Positions 17,633 to 25,557 of a DNA stretch of 59,954 nucleotides are shown one piece after another. The DNA comes from an uncultured Clostridia bacterium (GTDB lineage Bacteria; Bacillota; Clostridia; Christensenellales; Aristaeellaceae), in assembly GCA_946408995.1 (NCBI GenBank), contig CAMJUL010000013.1, positions 1-59,954 of the forward strand. The letters are read 5' to 3'. Numbering within the stretch: the stretch's first letter is position 1; every line of letters begins with the position of its first letter. The position numbers and the translations under genes were made by a program. The notes beneath the pieces were generated by a model. It ran no database searches, had not been told where the DNA came from, and saw nothing but the letters and a program-made list of their open reading frames with translations.

Positions 17633-18304
17633 ATGAAAGAGAAGAACGTCCGGAACACTTCATACGAACAGCGCACCCACCTGCTGGGCAGGGGGGTATC
17701 CGCGCTGACGCTGCTTTTACTGGTGGGCGCGCCCTTTGTGATCGGCGCCCATCTGGGGGCCATGCCGGACCTTGGGGCCGCCGGGAGGGGCTTTTTGAGC
17801 GTGGGTCTGGTTTGGATGGTATCCTCCGTGGTGGAATTTCTGGTGTATACCCCCATGCTGGGGTCCGGCGGAAGCTACCTGGCCTTCATCACCGGCAACC
17901 TGATCAACATGAAGATCCCCTGCGCCGTCAACGCCCGGGACCTGGCGGGGGTGAAGGCGGGCACGAAGGAAAACGAGATCGTTTCCACCCTGTCCATCGC
18001 CGTGTCCTCCCTGGTGACCATCCTGGTGCTGGCTCTGGGGGTATTGCTTTTGCAGCCCCTGACTCCGGTGCTCTCCTCCCCGGTGCTCCGGCCCGCCTTT
18101 GACAACGTGGTGCCGGCGCTGTTTGGCGCCATGGCTTACAAATACTACCGTGCGGATCTGCGCCTGGCGGTCTGGCCGCTGGTCCTGATGAGCGTCCTGT
18201 TCGTGCTGCTGCCCTCCCTGCAAAGCCAGACCAGCATCATGATCATGCCCTCCGGGGCCCTGGCGATCCTGCTTGCGTGGCTGAGATGGAAAAAAGAACG
18301 CTGA
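17633..18304 (+). CDS. Membrane protein of unknown function, partner of the preceding protein
   Basis: This 223-residue protein has about five to six hydrophobic segments (20-42, 56-75, 125-150, 165-180, 185-220). The loop FITGNLINMKIPCAVNARDL between helices 2 and 3 is polar and glycine/asparagine-rich, as in a binding or pore loop. I do not recognise a characterised family. Its start lies one base after the previous stop, so the two proteins are almost certainly made in equal amounts and probably form one complex. The next gene is an M20 peptidase. Confidence 0.6.
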   Translation: MKEKNVRNTSYEQRTHLLGRGVSALTLLLLVGAPFVIGAHLGAMPDLGAAGRGFLSVGLVWMVSSVVEFLVYTPMLGSGGSYLAFITGNLINMKIPCAVNARDLAGVKAGTKENEIVSTLSIAVSSLVTILVLALGVLLLQPLTPVLSSPVLRPAFDNVVPALFGAMAYKYYRADLRLAVWPLVLMSVLFVLLPSLQSQTSIMIMPSGALAILLAWLRWKKER

Positions 18305-18334
18305 GAAGGCGGCTTTGGACAAAGGAGCGGTTTG

Positions 18335-19795
18335 ATGAACACAGTACTGGCTGCGGTGCTTTTTCTTCTGCTGGCGCTTTTCCTCCTGCTGGGGGCGGCG
18401 GTAATCCGCGCCGTGAGGCTGCAAAACAAGGAAAGCGGCTATAAGGCGCCGCCGGCGGACGCCCGGGCGGAGGAATACGCCGGGAAGCTGAGCCGGATGA
18501 TCCAATATGATACGGTGTCCGTGCCCGAAACCAACCAGAGGGAAAAATTCCTGCCCTTTCACGCCCTCCTGGCGGAGCTGTTCCCCCTGGTGTTTTCCCG
18601 CCTTGAGAAAACGGAGATCGACGGGAATTTGCTGTTTTGCTGGAAGGGACGGCGATCGGACCGTCCCCTGGTGCTGATGAGCCATCAGGACGTGGTGCCC
18701 GCGGAGGGGACGTGGGCGCACGCCCCCTTCTCCGGAGACATCGCCGACGGCAAGGTCTGGGGCCGGGGCGCCTCGGATACCAAGTGCTCGGTGATGGGCT
18801 TTTTCCAGGCCGTGGAGGAGCTTCTGGAGCAGGGGTACGAGCCGCCCGTGGACGTGTACCTGTCCTCCTCCTGCACGGAGGAATGGGCCGGCGACGGCTG
18901 TCCGAAGCTGGTGGACGAATTGGAAAAGCGGGGGGTGAAGCCCTTTCTGGTCTGCGACGAGGGCGGAGGCATCATCACGGACCCCATCGGCGGCATCAAG
19001 GGGAATTTCGCCATGGTGGGGGTCTTTGAAAAGGGCAAGGCGGACGTGACCTTTATCGCCAAGGGGAGCGGCGGGCACGCCAGCGCGCCGGGGAAGAACA
19101 CCCCGGTGGCGCGCATCGCGGCCTTTGTGGACCATATGGAGAAGCATCCCCCCTTCAAAAAACGCCTGCTCCCCCAGGTCCGGGCCCTGTTTGAGCAGTT
19201 GGCTCCCTATGCCCCCTTCTACATGAAGCTGCTCTTTCACAACATTTGGCTGTTTGGGCCCCTTCTGACGGCGGTCCTGCCCGCCATCAGCCCCCAGGCG
19301 GGCGCCATGCTGAAGACCACCATCGCCTTTACCATGATGAAGGGTTCGGACGCCTTCAACGTCCTGCCCCAGGAGGCGATGCTGGGGGCGAACATGCGCT
19401 TTATCCCCCACGAGGGCATGGAGGAAAGCCTTAAAAAGGTGGGGAAGATCAGCCGCAGGTATGGCCTTGAAATGAAGGCGGCCCACGCGGTGGACGCATC
19501 CCGCAGCGTGGATATCCACGGGGAAGGGTTTTCCTGCGTGGAGAAGGCCATCGCCGAAACCTTTCCGGGCCTGCCCTGCTGCCCCTATGTGATGACCGGG
19601 GCCACCGACGCGCGGAATTACGAGCGGATCGCTTCCCACGTGGTGCGCTTTGCCCCGGTGGTCTACGGACCGGAACAGATGAAGGGCATGCACGGCCTGA
19701 ACGAGAACCTCGAGATCGGCTGCCTCCCCGGGGCGGTGGATTTTTACAAAAATCTGATCGCCGCCGTGGGGGAAATGCCCTCCGGGCAGGCGTGA
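18335..19795 (+). CDS. M20-family metallopeptidase, membrane-anchored (PM20D1/carboxypeptidase S-like)
   Basis: This 486-residue zinc amidohydrolase resembles carboxypeptidase S and PM20D1, which cleave or form N-acyl amino acids and small peptides. An N-terminal hydrophobic segment (about residues 3-25) would anchor it. Zinc ligands are visible in LMSHQDVVP (His), GRGASDTK (bridging Asp), SCTEEWAGDG (catalytic and metal Glu pair) and VCDEGG. The dimerisation-domain segment GSGGHASAPG follows. The start is the ATG at 18335, just after an in-frame TTG, with AAAGGAG upstream. It is third in the operon with two membrane proteins. I infer uptake or sensing of its products or substrates. Confidence 0.88.
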   Translation: MNTVLAAVLFLLLALFLLLGAAVIRAVRLQNKESGYKAPPADARAEEYAGKLSRMIQYDTVSVPETNQREKFLPFHALLAELFPLVFSRLEKTEIDGNLLFCWKGRRSDRPLVLMSHQDVVPAEGTWAHAPFSGDIADGKVWGRGASDTKCSVMGFFQAVEELLEQGYEPPVDVYLSSSCTEEWAGDGCPKLVDELEKRGVKPFLVCDEGGGIITDPIGGIKGNFAMVGVFEKGKADVTFIAKGSGGHASAPGKNTPVARIAAFVDHMEKHPPFKKRLLPQVRALFEQLAPYAPFYMKLLFHNIWLFGPLLTAVLPAISPQAGAMLKTTIAFTMMKGSDAFNVLPQEAMLGANMRFIPHEGMEESLKKVGKISRRYGLEMKAAHAVDASRSVDIHGEGFSCVEKAIAETFPGLPCCPYVMTGATDARNYERIASHVVRFAPVVYGPEQMKGMHGLNENLEIGCLPGAVDFYKNLIAAVGEMPSGQA

Positions 19796-19825
19796 TCCTC
19801 CTTTGAGGGAGCCTTAAGGCAAACG

Positions 19826-19867
19826 AAACGGGCGCGCGTCCGGCAGCTGCCGGACGCGCGCCCGTTT
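19826..19867. terminator. Strong bidirectional terminator between the M20 gene and serA
   Basis: A 21-bp perfect palindrome, with essentially no loop (centre CGGCAG/CTGCCG), ends in TTTT on the plus strand and in TTTCGTT on the minus strand. The genes on either side are convergent. Confidence 0.9.
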
Positions 19868-19879
19868 TCGTTATGAACT

Positions 19880-21046
19880 TCAGCGGATGACGCGGACCCG
19901 GAGGATGTCGCTGTTGGCAGCCTCGATGGCCCGGACCACGTTCTCCGGCACGGGGGATTCGGTATCGAGCACCGTGCAGGCCATCTGGCCCTTGGAGCGG
20001 TTGACCATGTTCTCGATGTTCAGCCCGACGCTGGCCACCGCGGAGGTGATGGCGGACAGGATGTTGGGCACGTTCTTGTGGATGACGGAAATGCGGTGGG
20101 CCGTCAGGGGCGGCAGATCCATGGCGGGCAGGTTCACGGAATTGGTGATCACGCCCTCCTCCAGGTAAAGACGCAGCTGCTCGCCGGCCATCTTGGCGCA
20201 GTTGTCTTCACTTTCGGGAGTGGAGGCGCCCAGATGGGGGATGGGGATGATGTTTTCCACGTTCAGCAGCCTGTCGTTGGGGAAATCCGTCACGTAGCAG
20301 CGCAGCTTTTTGCTTTCCACCGCTTCAAGGAGCGCGTCGGTGTCCACCAGTTCGCCCCGGGCGAAGTTCAGAAGGGCCGCGCCCTCCTTGATCACGGAGA
20401 AGACCTCGCCGTTCACCATGGAACGGGTGTCGTTGTTCAGCGGCAGGTGCAGCGTGATGTAATCGCAGTCCTTCCAGATGTCCTGGATGGACTGGGTGTA
20501 TTTGACCTGGCGGGAGAGGAAGAAGGCGTTTTTCACCGTCAGGAAGGGGTCATACCCGATGACGTTCATGCCAAGGTGCACCGCGTTGTTGGCCACCCGG
20601 GCGCCGATGGCGCCAAGGCCGATGACGCCCAGGGTCTTGCCGGCGATCTCGGGGCCGACGAACTGGCCCTTGCCCTTTTCCACCAGGGCGGGCACCTGGT
20701 CGCCCTGGCCGATGAGGCCGCGGGCCCATTCGATGCCGGCCACGACTTTTCGGGAGGCCAGCAGGAGGCCGGTCAGCACCAGTTCCGCCACGGCGTTGGC
20801 GTTGGCGCCGGGGGTGTTGAAGACGGCGACGCCCTTCTGGCTCATTTCGTCGATGGGGATATTGTTGACGCCGGCCCCGGCCCGGGCGACGCCCAGGACG
20901 GAGGCGGGCAGATCCATGCCGTGCATGTTGAAGGAACGGACCAGGATCCCCTCGGGGGCTGCGCTTTCCTTCACCAGGGCGTATTCGGCGCCCATGGCCT
21001 CGGCGGCCACGGGAGAAATGGCGTTGAGAATCTGGATCTCTTTCAT
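19880..21046 (-). CDS. serA: D-3-phosphoglycerate dehydrogenase
   Basis: SerA oxidises 3-phosphoglycerate to 3-phosphohydroxypyruvate, the first step of serine synthesis. From the ATG at 21046 it has 388 residues: a substrate domain, an NAD domain with GVIGLGAIGARVAN, the catalytic Arg/Glu/His region, and a C-terminal ACT domain (about 315-388) that could bind serine as feedback inhibitor. This is the short SerA type common in Clostridia. The frame is open further upstream into serC, but that extension is not homologous. It is downstream of serC, 41 bp apart, in one operon. Confidence 0.94.
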   Translation of the reverse strand: MKEIQILNAISPVAAEAMGAEYALVKESAAPEGILVRSFNMHGMDLPASVLGVARAGAGVNNIPIDEMSQKGVAVFNTPGANANAVAELVLTGLLLASRKVVAGIEWARGLIGQGDQVPALVEKGKGQFVGPEIAGKTLGVIGLGAIGARVANNAVHLGMNVIGYDPFLTVKNAFFLSRQVKYTQSIQDIWKDCDYITLHLPLNNDTRSMVNGEVFSVIKEGAALLNFARGELVDTDALLEAVESKKLRCYVTDFPNDRLLNVENIIPIPHLGASTPESEDNCAKMAGEQLRLYLEEGVITNSVNLPAMDLPPLTAHRISVIHKNVPNILSAITSAVASVGLNIENMVNRSKGQMACTVLDTESPVPENVVRAIEAANSDILRVRVIR

Positions 21047-21087
21047 GGCGGAAGGACTTCCTTTCAAAAACGGTGATGGAGTGGGGG

Positions 21088-22164
21088 TCAGGCGTTTTCC
21101 GCCTCGAACTTCTTCATGAATTCGCACAGGGCCTTGACGCCTTCGATGGGCATGGCGTTGTAAATGGAGGCGCGCATGCCGCCTACCAGGCGGTGGCCCT
21201 TGATGTTGACCAGGCCGGCCTTGGCGGCTTCCTTGACGAACAGGGCGTCCTTGTCGGCGTCCCCGGTCACGAAGGGCACGTTCATGCGGCTGCGGCAGTC
21301 GGGCCGGACGGCGTTTTTGTAAAGACGGCTGTTGTCGATCAGGTCGTAGAGCAGGGCGGCCTTTTCCTTGTTGACTTCCTCGATGGCTTCGACGCCGCCA
21401 AGGCTTTCCAGCCACTCAAAGCACAGGCCGGCGATGTAGATCGGATAGCAGGAGGGGGTGTTGAGCATGCTGTCCGCGTCCGCCTGCTTCTGCCAGTCGA
21501 AGATCTTGGGGCAGTCCTTGCGGGCATGGCCCAGCAGATCCTCCCGGACCACCACCACCGTCAGGCCGGCGGGGCCGATGTTCTTCTGGGCGCCGGCGTA
21601 AATCACGCCGAAGCGGGAAACGTCCACCTTTTCGGACAGGATGTTGGAGGACATGTCCGCCACCAGGGGCACGCTGCCGGTATCGGGGATGGCGCTGTAG
21701 CGGGTGCCGAAAATGGTGTTGTTGGTGGTGATGTGCACGTAATCCGCGTCAGGGCTGAGCATGTCCTTGTCCAGGGCGGGGATAAACGTATAATTGTCCT
21801 CCCTGGAGGAGGTCACGCAGCGGACCTCGCCGTATTTCTGGGCTTCCACCATGGCGCCGTGGGCAAAGTTGCCGGTGTCGGCGTAATCGGCGCGGGTTTT
21901 GAGAAGGTTCAGAGGGATCGCGGCGAACTGACCGGTGGCACCGCCCTGGAGGAAAAGCACCTTGTACTGATCCGGCACGTTCATCACCCGGCGGAAGGCC
22001 TGCTGGGCACGGTCGAAGATCTCAAGATACATTTTGCTGCGGTGGCTCATTTCCATGACGGACATGCCCGTGGAACCGTAGCAAAGCATTTCTTTCTGTG
22101 CGGTCTCAAGCACCGGCAGCGGCAGCGCGGCGGGACCGGCCGCGAAGTTGTACACGCGTTCCAT
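21088..22164 (-). CDS. serC: Phosphoserine aminotransferase
   Basis: SerC transaminates 3-phosphohydroxypyruvate with glutamate to give phosphoserine, using PLP. The 358-residue product starts MERVYNFAAGPAALPLPVL, typical of the family. The PLP lysine lies in GAQKNIGPAGLTVV. The GATGQFAAIPLNLL segment binds the cofactor phosphate. Length is standard. It is the first gene of serC-serA. AAGGAGGCTT precedes the ATG. A separate phosphoserine phosphatase is not in the window; the HAD protein at 1665-2339 is only a remote candidate. Confidence 0.95.
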   Translation of the reverse strand: MERVYNFAAGPAALPLPVLETAQKEMLCYGSTGMSVMEMSHRSKMYLEIFDRAQQAFRRVMNVPDQYKVLFLQGGATGQFAAIPLNLLKTRADYADTGNFAHGAMVEAQKYGEVRCVTSSREDNYTFIPALDKDMLSPDADYVHITTNNTIFGTRYSAIPDTGSVPLVADMSSNILSEKVDVSRFGVIYAGAQKNIGPAGLTVVVVREDLLGHARKDCPKIFDWQKQADADSMLNTPSCYPIYIAGLCFEWLESLGGVEAIEEVNKEKAALLYDLIDNSRLYKNAVRPDCRSRMNVPFVTGDADKDALFVKEAAKAGLVNIKGHRLVGGMRASIYNAMPIEGVKALCEFMKKFEAENA

Positions 22165-22253
22165 TCTGAAAAGCCTCCTTGCTTTTGTGTCTGGGCCTCC
22201 CGGATCCGAGGGCGCCCTTAACGTGCTTCCATAATAATGGAAAGAACGTCAGT

Positions 22254-22282
22254 ACTATAGCAAATAAACGGTGGAAGGTCCA
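22254..22282 (-). promoter_or_regulatory. Candidate promoter of serC-serA
   Basis: On the minus strand, TGGACC (22277-22282), 17 bp, TATAGT (22254-22259), with TG one base before the -10 (extended -10). It lies about 90 bp upstream of serC. No riboswitch or T-box motif was recognised in the leader. Confidence 0.55.
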
Positions 22283-22483
22283 TAAAAAAACACTAAAAGT
22301 GCATTTTGATGGCCTATCTGCCCCGAATACGGACGTTTCGGAAATGCGGGCAAAGAGACAAAGCCGCTTCGGAAGGAGGATGGATGAATAATGCGGAAGG
22401 AAAATGTGCAAAAAACGCCCTGACAAAGGGCTGTATCCGGGAAACAATGGATGGTTTTGACAGGCATGATGCATAACGGACGA

Positions 22484-22513
22484 TTGACAAAGAGAAAATT
22501 CCTAAGGTACAAT
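22484..22513 (+). promoter_or_regulatory. Promoter of the citrate synthase gene
   Basis: TTGACA (22484-22489), 18 bp, TACAAT (22508-22513), about 45 bp before the gene start. The rest of the 22165-22559 intergenic region holds the serC promoter and no convincing gene. Confidence 0.75.
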
Positions 22514-22559
22514 CGTAAGGAAACCAAGACGGCCCCGGCCGGAAGAAGGAGTGCGATGA

Positions 22560-23939
22560 ATGACCGAGAAGAAGTGGAACAGGCCAGATCCGGCGGTGAT
22601 AGAAAGCCTGAGCGGCCGCTGCGTAAGCAACGGGACCATCGACCGTGAACTGTATGACGTCTACCGGGTGAACCGGGGCCTGAGGGACCTGAATGGCAAC
22701 GGGGTGCTGACCGGGCTGACGGAGATCTCCGAGGTGAACGGCCGCAGGGAGGACGGCAGCAGCTGCGAAGGCGAACTGTACTACCGGGGCGTGGACGTGC
22801 GGGACCTGGTGAGAGGGTTCCTGGACGACGGGCGCTGCGGCTTTGAGGAGACGGTGTACCTGCTTTTGTTCGGGACGCTCCCGGACGCGGGGGAGCTTGC
22901 GGATTTCCGGGAGCTTCTGGGCACCTCCCGTTCGCTTCCTCCCTCCTTTACCCGGGACATCATCATGAAGGCCCCCTCCTCCAACCTGATGAATTCCATG
23001 GCCAGAAGCGTTCTGACCCTGTATTCCTATGACCGGGAGGCGGAGGACACCTCCGTGGTGAACGTGCTCCGGCAGTGCCTGGCGCTGATCGCGCAGTTTC
23101 CGCTGCTCGCGGTGTATTCCTACCAGGCGCTGGCCTATTATCTGGGGGACAGCGGCACCTTTTTTATCCACGATCCCCAGATGGAAAAGTCCACCGCGGA
23201 AAACCTTCTGTACATGCTCCGGCGGGACGGGCAGTATACCCCGACGGAGGCCGCTGCGCTGGATATGGCGCTGGTGCTTCACGCCGAGCACGGCGGCGGC
23301 AACAACTCCACCTTCACCACTCACGTGGTCACCTCCACGGGGACGGATACCTACAGCGCCATGGCGGCCTCTCTGGGCAGCCTCAAGGGGCCCAAACACG
23401 GCGGCGCCAACATCAAGGTGTGCGGCATGTTCCGGGAGATGGAGGTGCAGGTGGCGGACTGGGAGGACGACGGGGAGGTGTCGGCGTATCTGAGGCGGCT
23501 TTTGCGCCGGGAGGCCTTTGACCGCTCCGGGCTGATCTACGGCGTCGGCCACGCGATCTATTCCCTGTCGGATCCCCGGGCCGTGATCCTCAAGGAGCTG
23601 ACGCGGGCCCTGGCCCGGGAGAAGGGCCGCATGGCCGAGTTTGCCCTGTACGAAAAGGTGGAGGACCTGGCCCCGAAGATCATCAGCGGAGAAAGGAAAA
23701 TGTACAAGGGCGTCAGCGTCAACGTGGACTTTTATTCCGGGTTCGTCTATCAGCTTCTGGGCATCCCCGAGGAGCTGTTCACCCCCCTGTTCGCCGTGTC
23801 CCGGGTGGCCGGGTGGAGCGCCCACCGCCTGGAGGAATTGATCAACGGCAACCGGATCATCCGCCCGGCCTACAAGGCGGTCAAGGGCAGGGAGCCCTAT
23901 GTTCCCCTCTCCCTCAGGGCGGACACGTCTCGCGCGTGA
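22560..23939 (+). CDS. Citrate synthase
   Basis: Citrate synthase condenses oxaloacetate and acetyl-CoA. The 459-residue product has the catalytic residues in place: His in GPKHGGAN, His in GVGHAIYSLSDPRA, and Asp in VDFYSGFVY. The N-terminal extension before ELYYRGVDVRDL is typical of the longer clostridial type. GAAGGAG precedes two close ATGs, of which the one at 22560 is in frame. No aconitase or isocitrate dehydrogenase is nearby. The enzyme therefore probably serves glutamate synthesis through a partial cycle. Confidence 0.92.
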   Translation: MTEKKWNRPDPAVIESLSGRCVSNGTIDRELYDVYRVNRGLRDLNGNGVLTGLTEISEVNGRREDGSSCEGELYYRGVDVRDLVRGFLDDGRCGFEETVYLLLFGTLPDAGELADFRELLGTSRSLPPSFTRDIIMKAPSSNLMNSMARSVLTLYSYDREAEDTSVVNVLRQCLALIAQFPLLAVYSYQALAYYLGDSGTFFIHDPQMEKSTAENLLYMLRRDGQYTPTEAAALDMALVLHAEHGGGNNSTFTTHVVTSTGTDTYSAMAASLGSLKGPKHGGANIKVCGMFREMEVQVADWEDDGEVSAYLRRLLRREAFDRSGLIYGVGHAIYSLSDPRAVILKELTRALAREKGRMAEFALYEKVEDLAPKIISGERKMYKGVSVNVDFYSGFVYQLLGIPEELFTPLFAVSRVAGWSAHRLEELINGNRIIRPAYKAVKGREPYVPLSLRADTSRA

Positions 23940-24170
23940 AGCGAGCGCTCTTGGGGGCGCAGCGCCCCCCTGCGGCCTCGGCGGATCTGCCAGCCCCCGC
24001 CGCGCTTTTCCCGGGCGCCAGATCCGTAAGACTGTGCAAAAGCTTGCGCAAGCCGGCCCAGGTCACGCCACCGCCGCTCCATCGGATGAAAATCAGGGGG
24101 TCCCCCCTCTTCCCCTGTTTTTTGCGTTCCTTGGTACATGCGTAGGCCCTGTCAGGGCGGAAGGTACCCG
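23940..24170. other. 231-bp GC-rich intergenic region with inverted repeats, function unknown
   Basis: No convincing gene is present. An inverted pair CGGATCTG / CAGATCCG (near 23980 and 24018) encloses about 29 nt. A GGGGGCG/CGCCCCC hairpin lies at about 23955-23972. GCTTGCGCAAGC (about 24041-24054) is a further palindrome. A short poly-T stretch occurs near 24119. It may be a structured RNA or a decayed repeat element. Confidence 0.35.
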
Positions 24171-24199
24171 TTGACAGGCGGCCGAGGGCGTGCTAAAAT
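24171..24199 (+). promoter_or_regulatory. Promoter of pheST
   Basis: TTGACA (24171-24176), 17 bp, TAAAAT (24194-24199), with TG one base before the -10 element. It sits just upstream of the T-box leader. Confidence 0.85.
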
Positions 24200-24205
24200 G
24201 CTCGT

Positions 24206-24442
24206 TAATGGCATGGAAGGGGAACAACGTCCGTTCAGGACGGTTTTCAGAGACGGAGGGCCGCGGGCTGCAAGCCTTCCGAACCGTCAGGGCCATTCAC
24301 CCCGGAGCCGCGAAGGTGAAATACCAGTAGCTTTCGCCGTGATTCCGCGTTAAGGAGGCGTCAAGCGGGCGGGCTTTTCCCGTCCGGAACCTGGGTGGTA
24401 CCGCGCTGAGAATGCGCCCCATGCGAAAGCATGGGGCTTTCT
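24206..24442 (+). promoter_or_regulatory. T-box riboswitch leader, phenylalanine specifier
   Basis: The leader shows the conserved T-box sequence GGGTGGTACCGCG at 24393-24405, which pairs with the free acceptor end of uncharged tRNA in the antiterminator. A stem I distal element GGGCTGCAAGCC is present, and the specifier is probably TTC (Phe) at 24296-24298, followed by the usual ACCCCGGAG context. An AGTA motif follows near 24330. A terminator (24416-24442) lies after the T-box sequence. When tRNA(Phe) is uncharged, pheST transcription should be read through. The 5' limit is inferred from the promoter. Confidence 0.9.
24416..24442 (+). terminator. Conditional terminator of the T-box leader
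   Basis: GCCCCATGC and GCATGGGGC pair across a GAAA loop and are followed by TTTCTT. It is the alternative to the antiterminator that contains the T-box sequence. Confidence 0.88.
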
Positions 24443-24513
24443 TCATCCGGCGGCCCGGGAGGCCCTTCGGCGAAGGAGCGGCGCAGACAAAAATGCAAGG
24501 AAGGAAAGACACG

Positions 24514-25542
24514 ATGGGCATCAGGGAAGAATTGGAGCGGATCGGCAAGGATACGCTGCAGGACCTTGGCAAGGTCACGGATACGCAGACGCTGGAGCAG
24601 CTCAAGGTCAGGGTACTGGGCAAAAAGGGCAGCCTGACCGCGCTGCTCAGGGGCATGGGCGCCCTTTCGGCGGAAGAACGCCCCAAAATGGGACAGATCA
24701 TCAACGAGTACAGGGCCCGTCTGCAGGAGGCCCTGGACCGGAAGATGGACGAGCTTTCCGCCCGGGAAAAAGAAGCGCGCCTTGAGAAGGAGGCCCTGGA
24801 CATCACCGAGCCCCGGGACAAGGTGGAGATCGGCGCGGTGCATCCCACCCAGGCGGTGCTGCGGGAGGTGCTGGACTGCTTTACGGGACTGGGTTTTGAG
24901 GTGGTCGAGGGTCCCGAGGTGGAATTGGACCATTACAATTTTGAGCTTCTGAACCTGCCCAAGAACCACCCGGCCCGGGACGCGCAGGACACCTTCTATG
25001 TGGACGACAACATCGTCATGCGCACCCACACCTCCCCCGTGCAGGCCAGGGTCATGCTGTCCAGGAAGCCGCCCATCCGGGTGGTGTGCCCGGGCAGGGT
25101 ATTCCGCGCGGATGAGATCGACGCCACCCATTCCCCGGTCTTCCATCAGATCGAAGGACTGGTCATCGACGAAAACGTCACCATGGGCGACCTGAAGGGG
25201 ACCCTGGACGCGTTTGCCAGGAAGCTGTACGGGGAGGACATCACCACCCGGTTCCGTCCTTCCTTCTTCCCCTTTACCGAGCCGAGCGCCGAGGTGGACC
25301 TGACCTGCTTCAACTGCAGGGGCAAGGGCTGCCGGATGTGCAAGGGCACCGGCTTTATCGAGGTGCTGGGCTGCGGCATGGTGAACCCCCATGTGCTGGA
25401 GATGTGCGGCATCGACCCGGAGAAGTATTCCGGCTTTGCCTTCGGCATCGGCCTGGAGCGGATCACCCTGCTTCGTTACGGCATCACGGACATGCGGCTC
25501 CTGTACGAAGGCGATCTGCGCTTTCTCAGGCAGTTCCGTTAA
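24514..25542 (+). CDS. pheS: Phenylalanine-tRNA ligase alpha subunit
   Basis: PheS carries the catalytic class II core that charges tRNA(Phe) in the alpha2beta2 enzyme. From the ATG at 24514 (GGAAGGAAAG upstream) it has 342 residues, the usual length. The N-terminal coiled-coil arm (about 1-85) includes VRVLGKKGSLT. Motif 2 lies in GRVFRADEIDATHSPVFHQIEG. Motif 3 is FAFGIGLERITLLRYGI. A Cys-rich FNCRGKGCRMCKGTG stretch is seen in some clostridial PheS. An alternative ATG 21 bp upstream has a weaker RBS. pheT follows after 15 bp. Confidence 0.97.
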   Translation: MGIREELERIGKDTLQDLGKVTDTQTLEQLKVRVLGKKGSLTALLRGMGALSAEERPKMGQIINEYRARLQEALDRKMDELSAREKEARLEKEALDITEPRDKVEIGAVHPTQAVLREVLDCFTGLGFEVVEGPEVELDHYNFELLNLPKNHPARDAQDTFYVDDNIVMRTHTSPVQARVMLSRKPPIRVVCPGRVFRADEIDATHSPVFHQIEGLVIDENVTMGDLKGTLDAFARKLYGEDITTRFRPSFFPFTEPSAEVDLTCFNCRGKGCRMCKGTGFIEVLGCGMVNPHVLEMCGIDPEKYSGFAFGIGLERITLLRYGITDMRLLYEGDLRFLRQFR

Positions 25543-25557
25543 GGGGAGGACAGAACC

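Noticed and set aside
19880-21415. Longer serA start reaching back into serC
   Set aside because: The extra N-terminal residues lack similarity to SerA, and the ATG at 21046 gives the normal family length.
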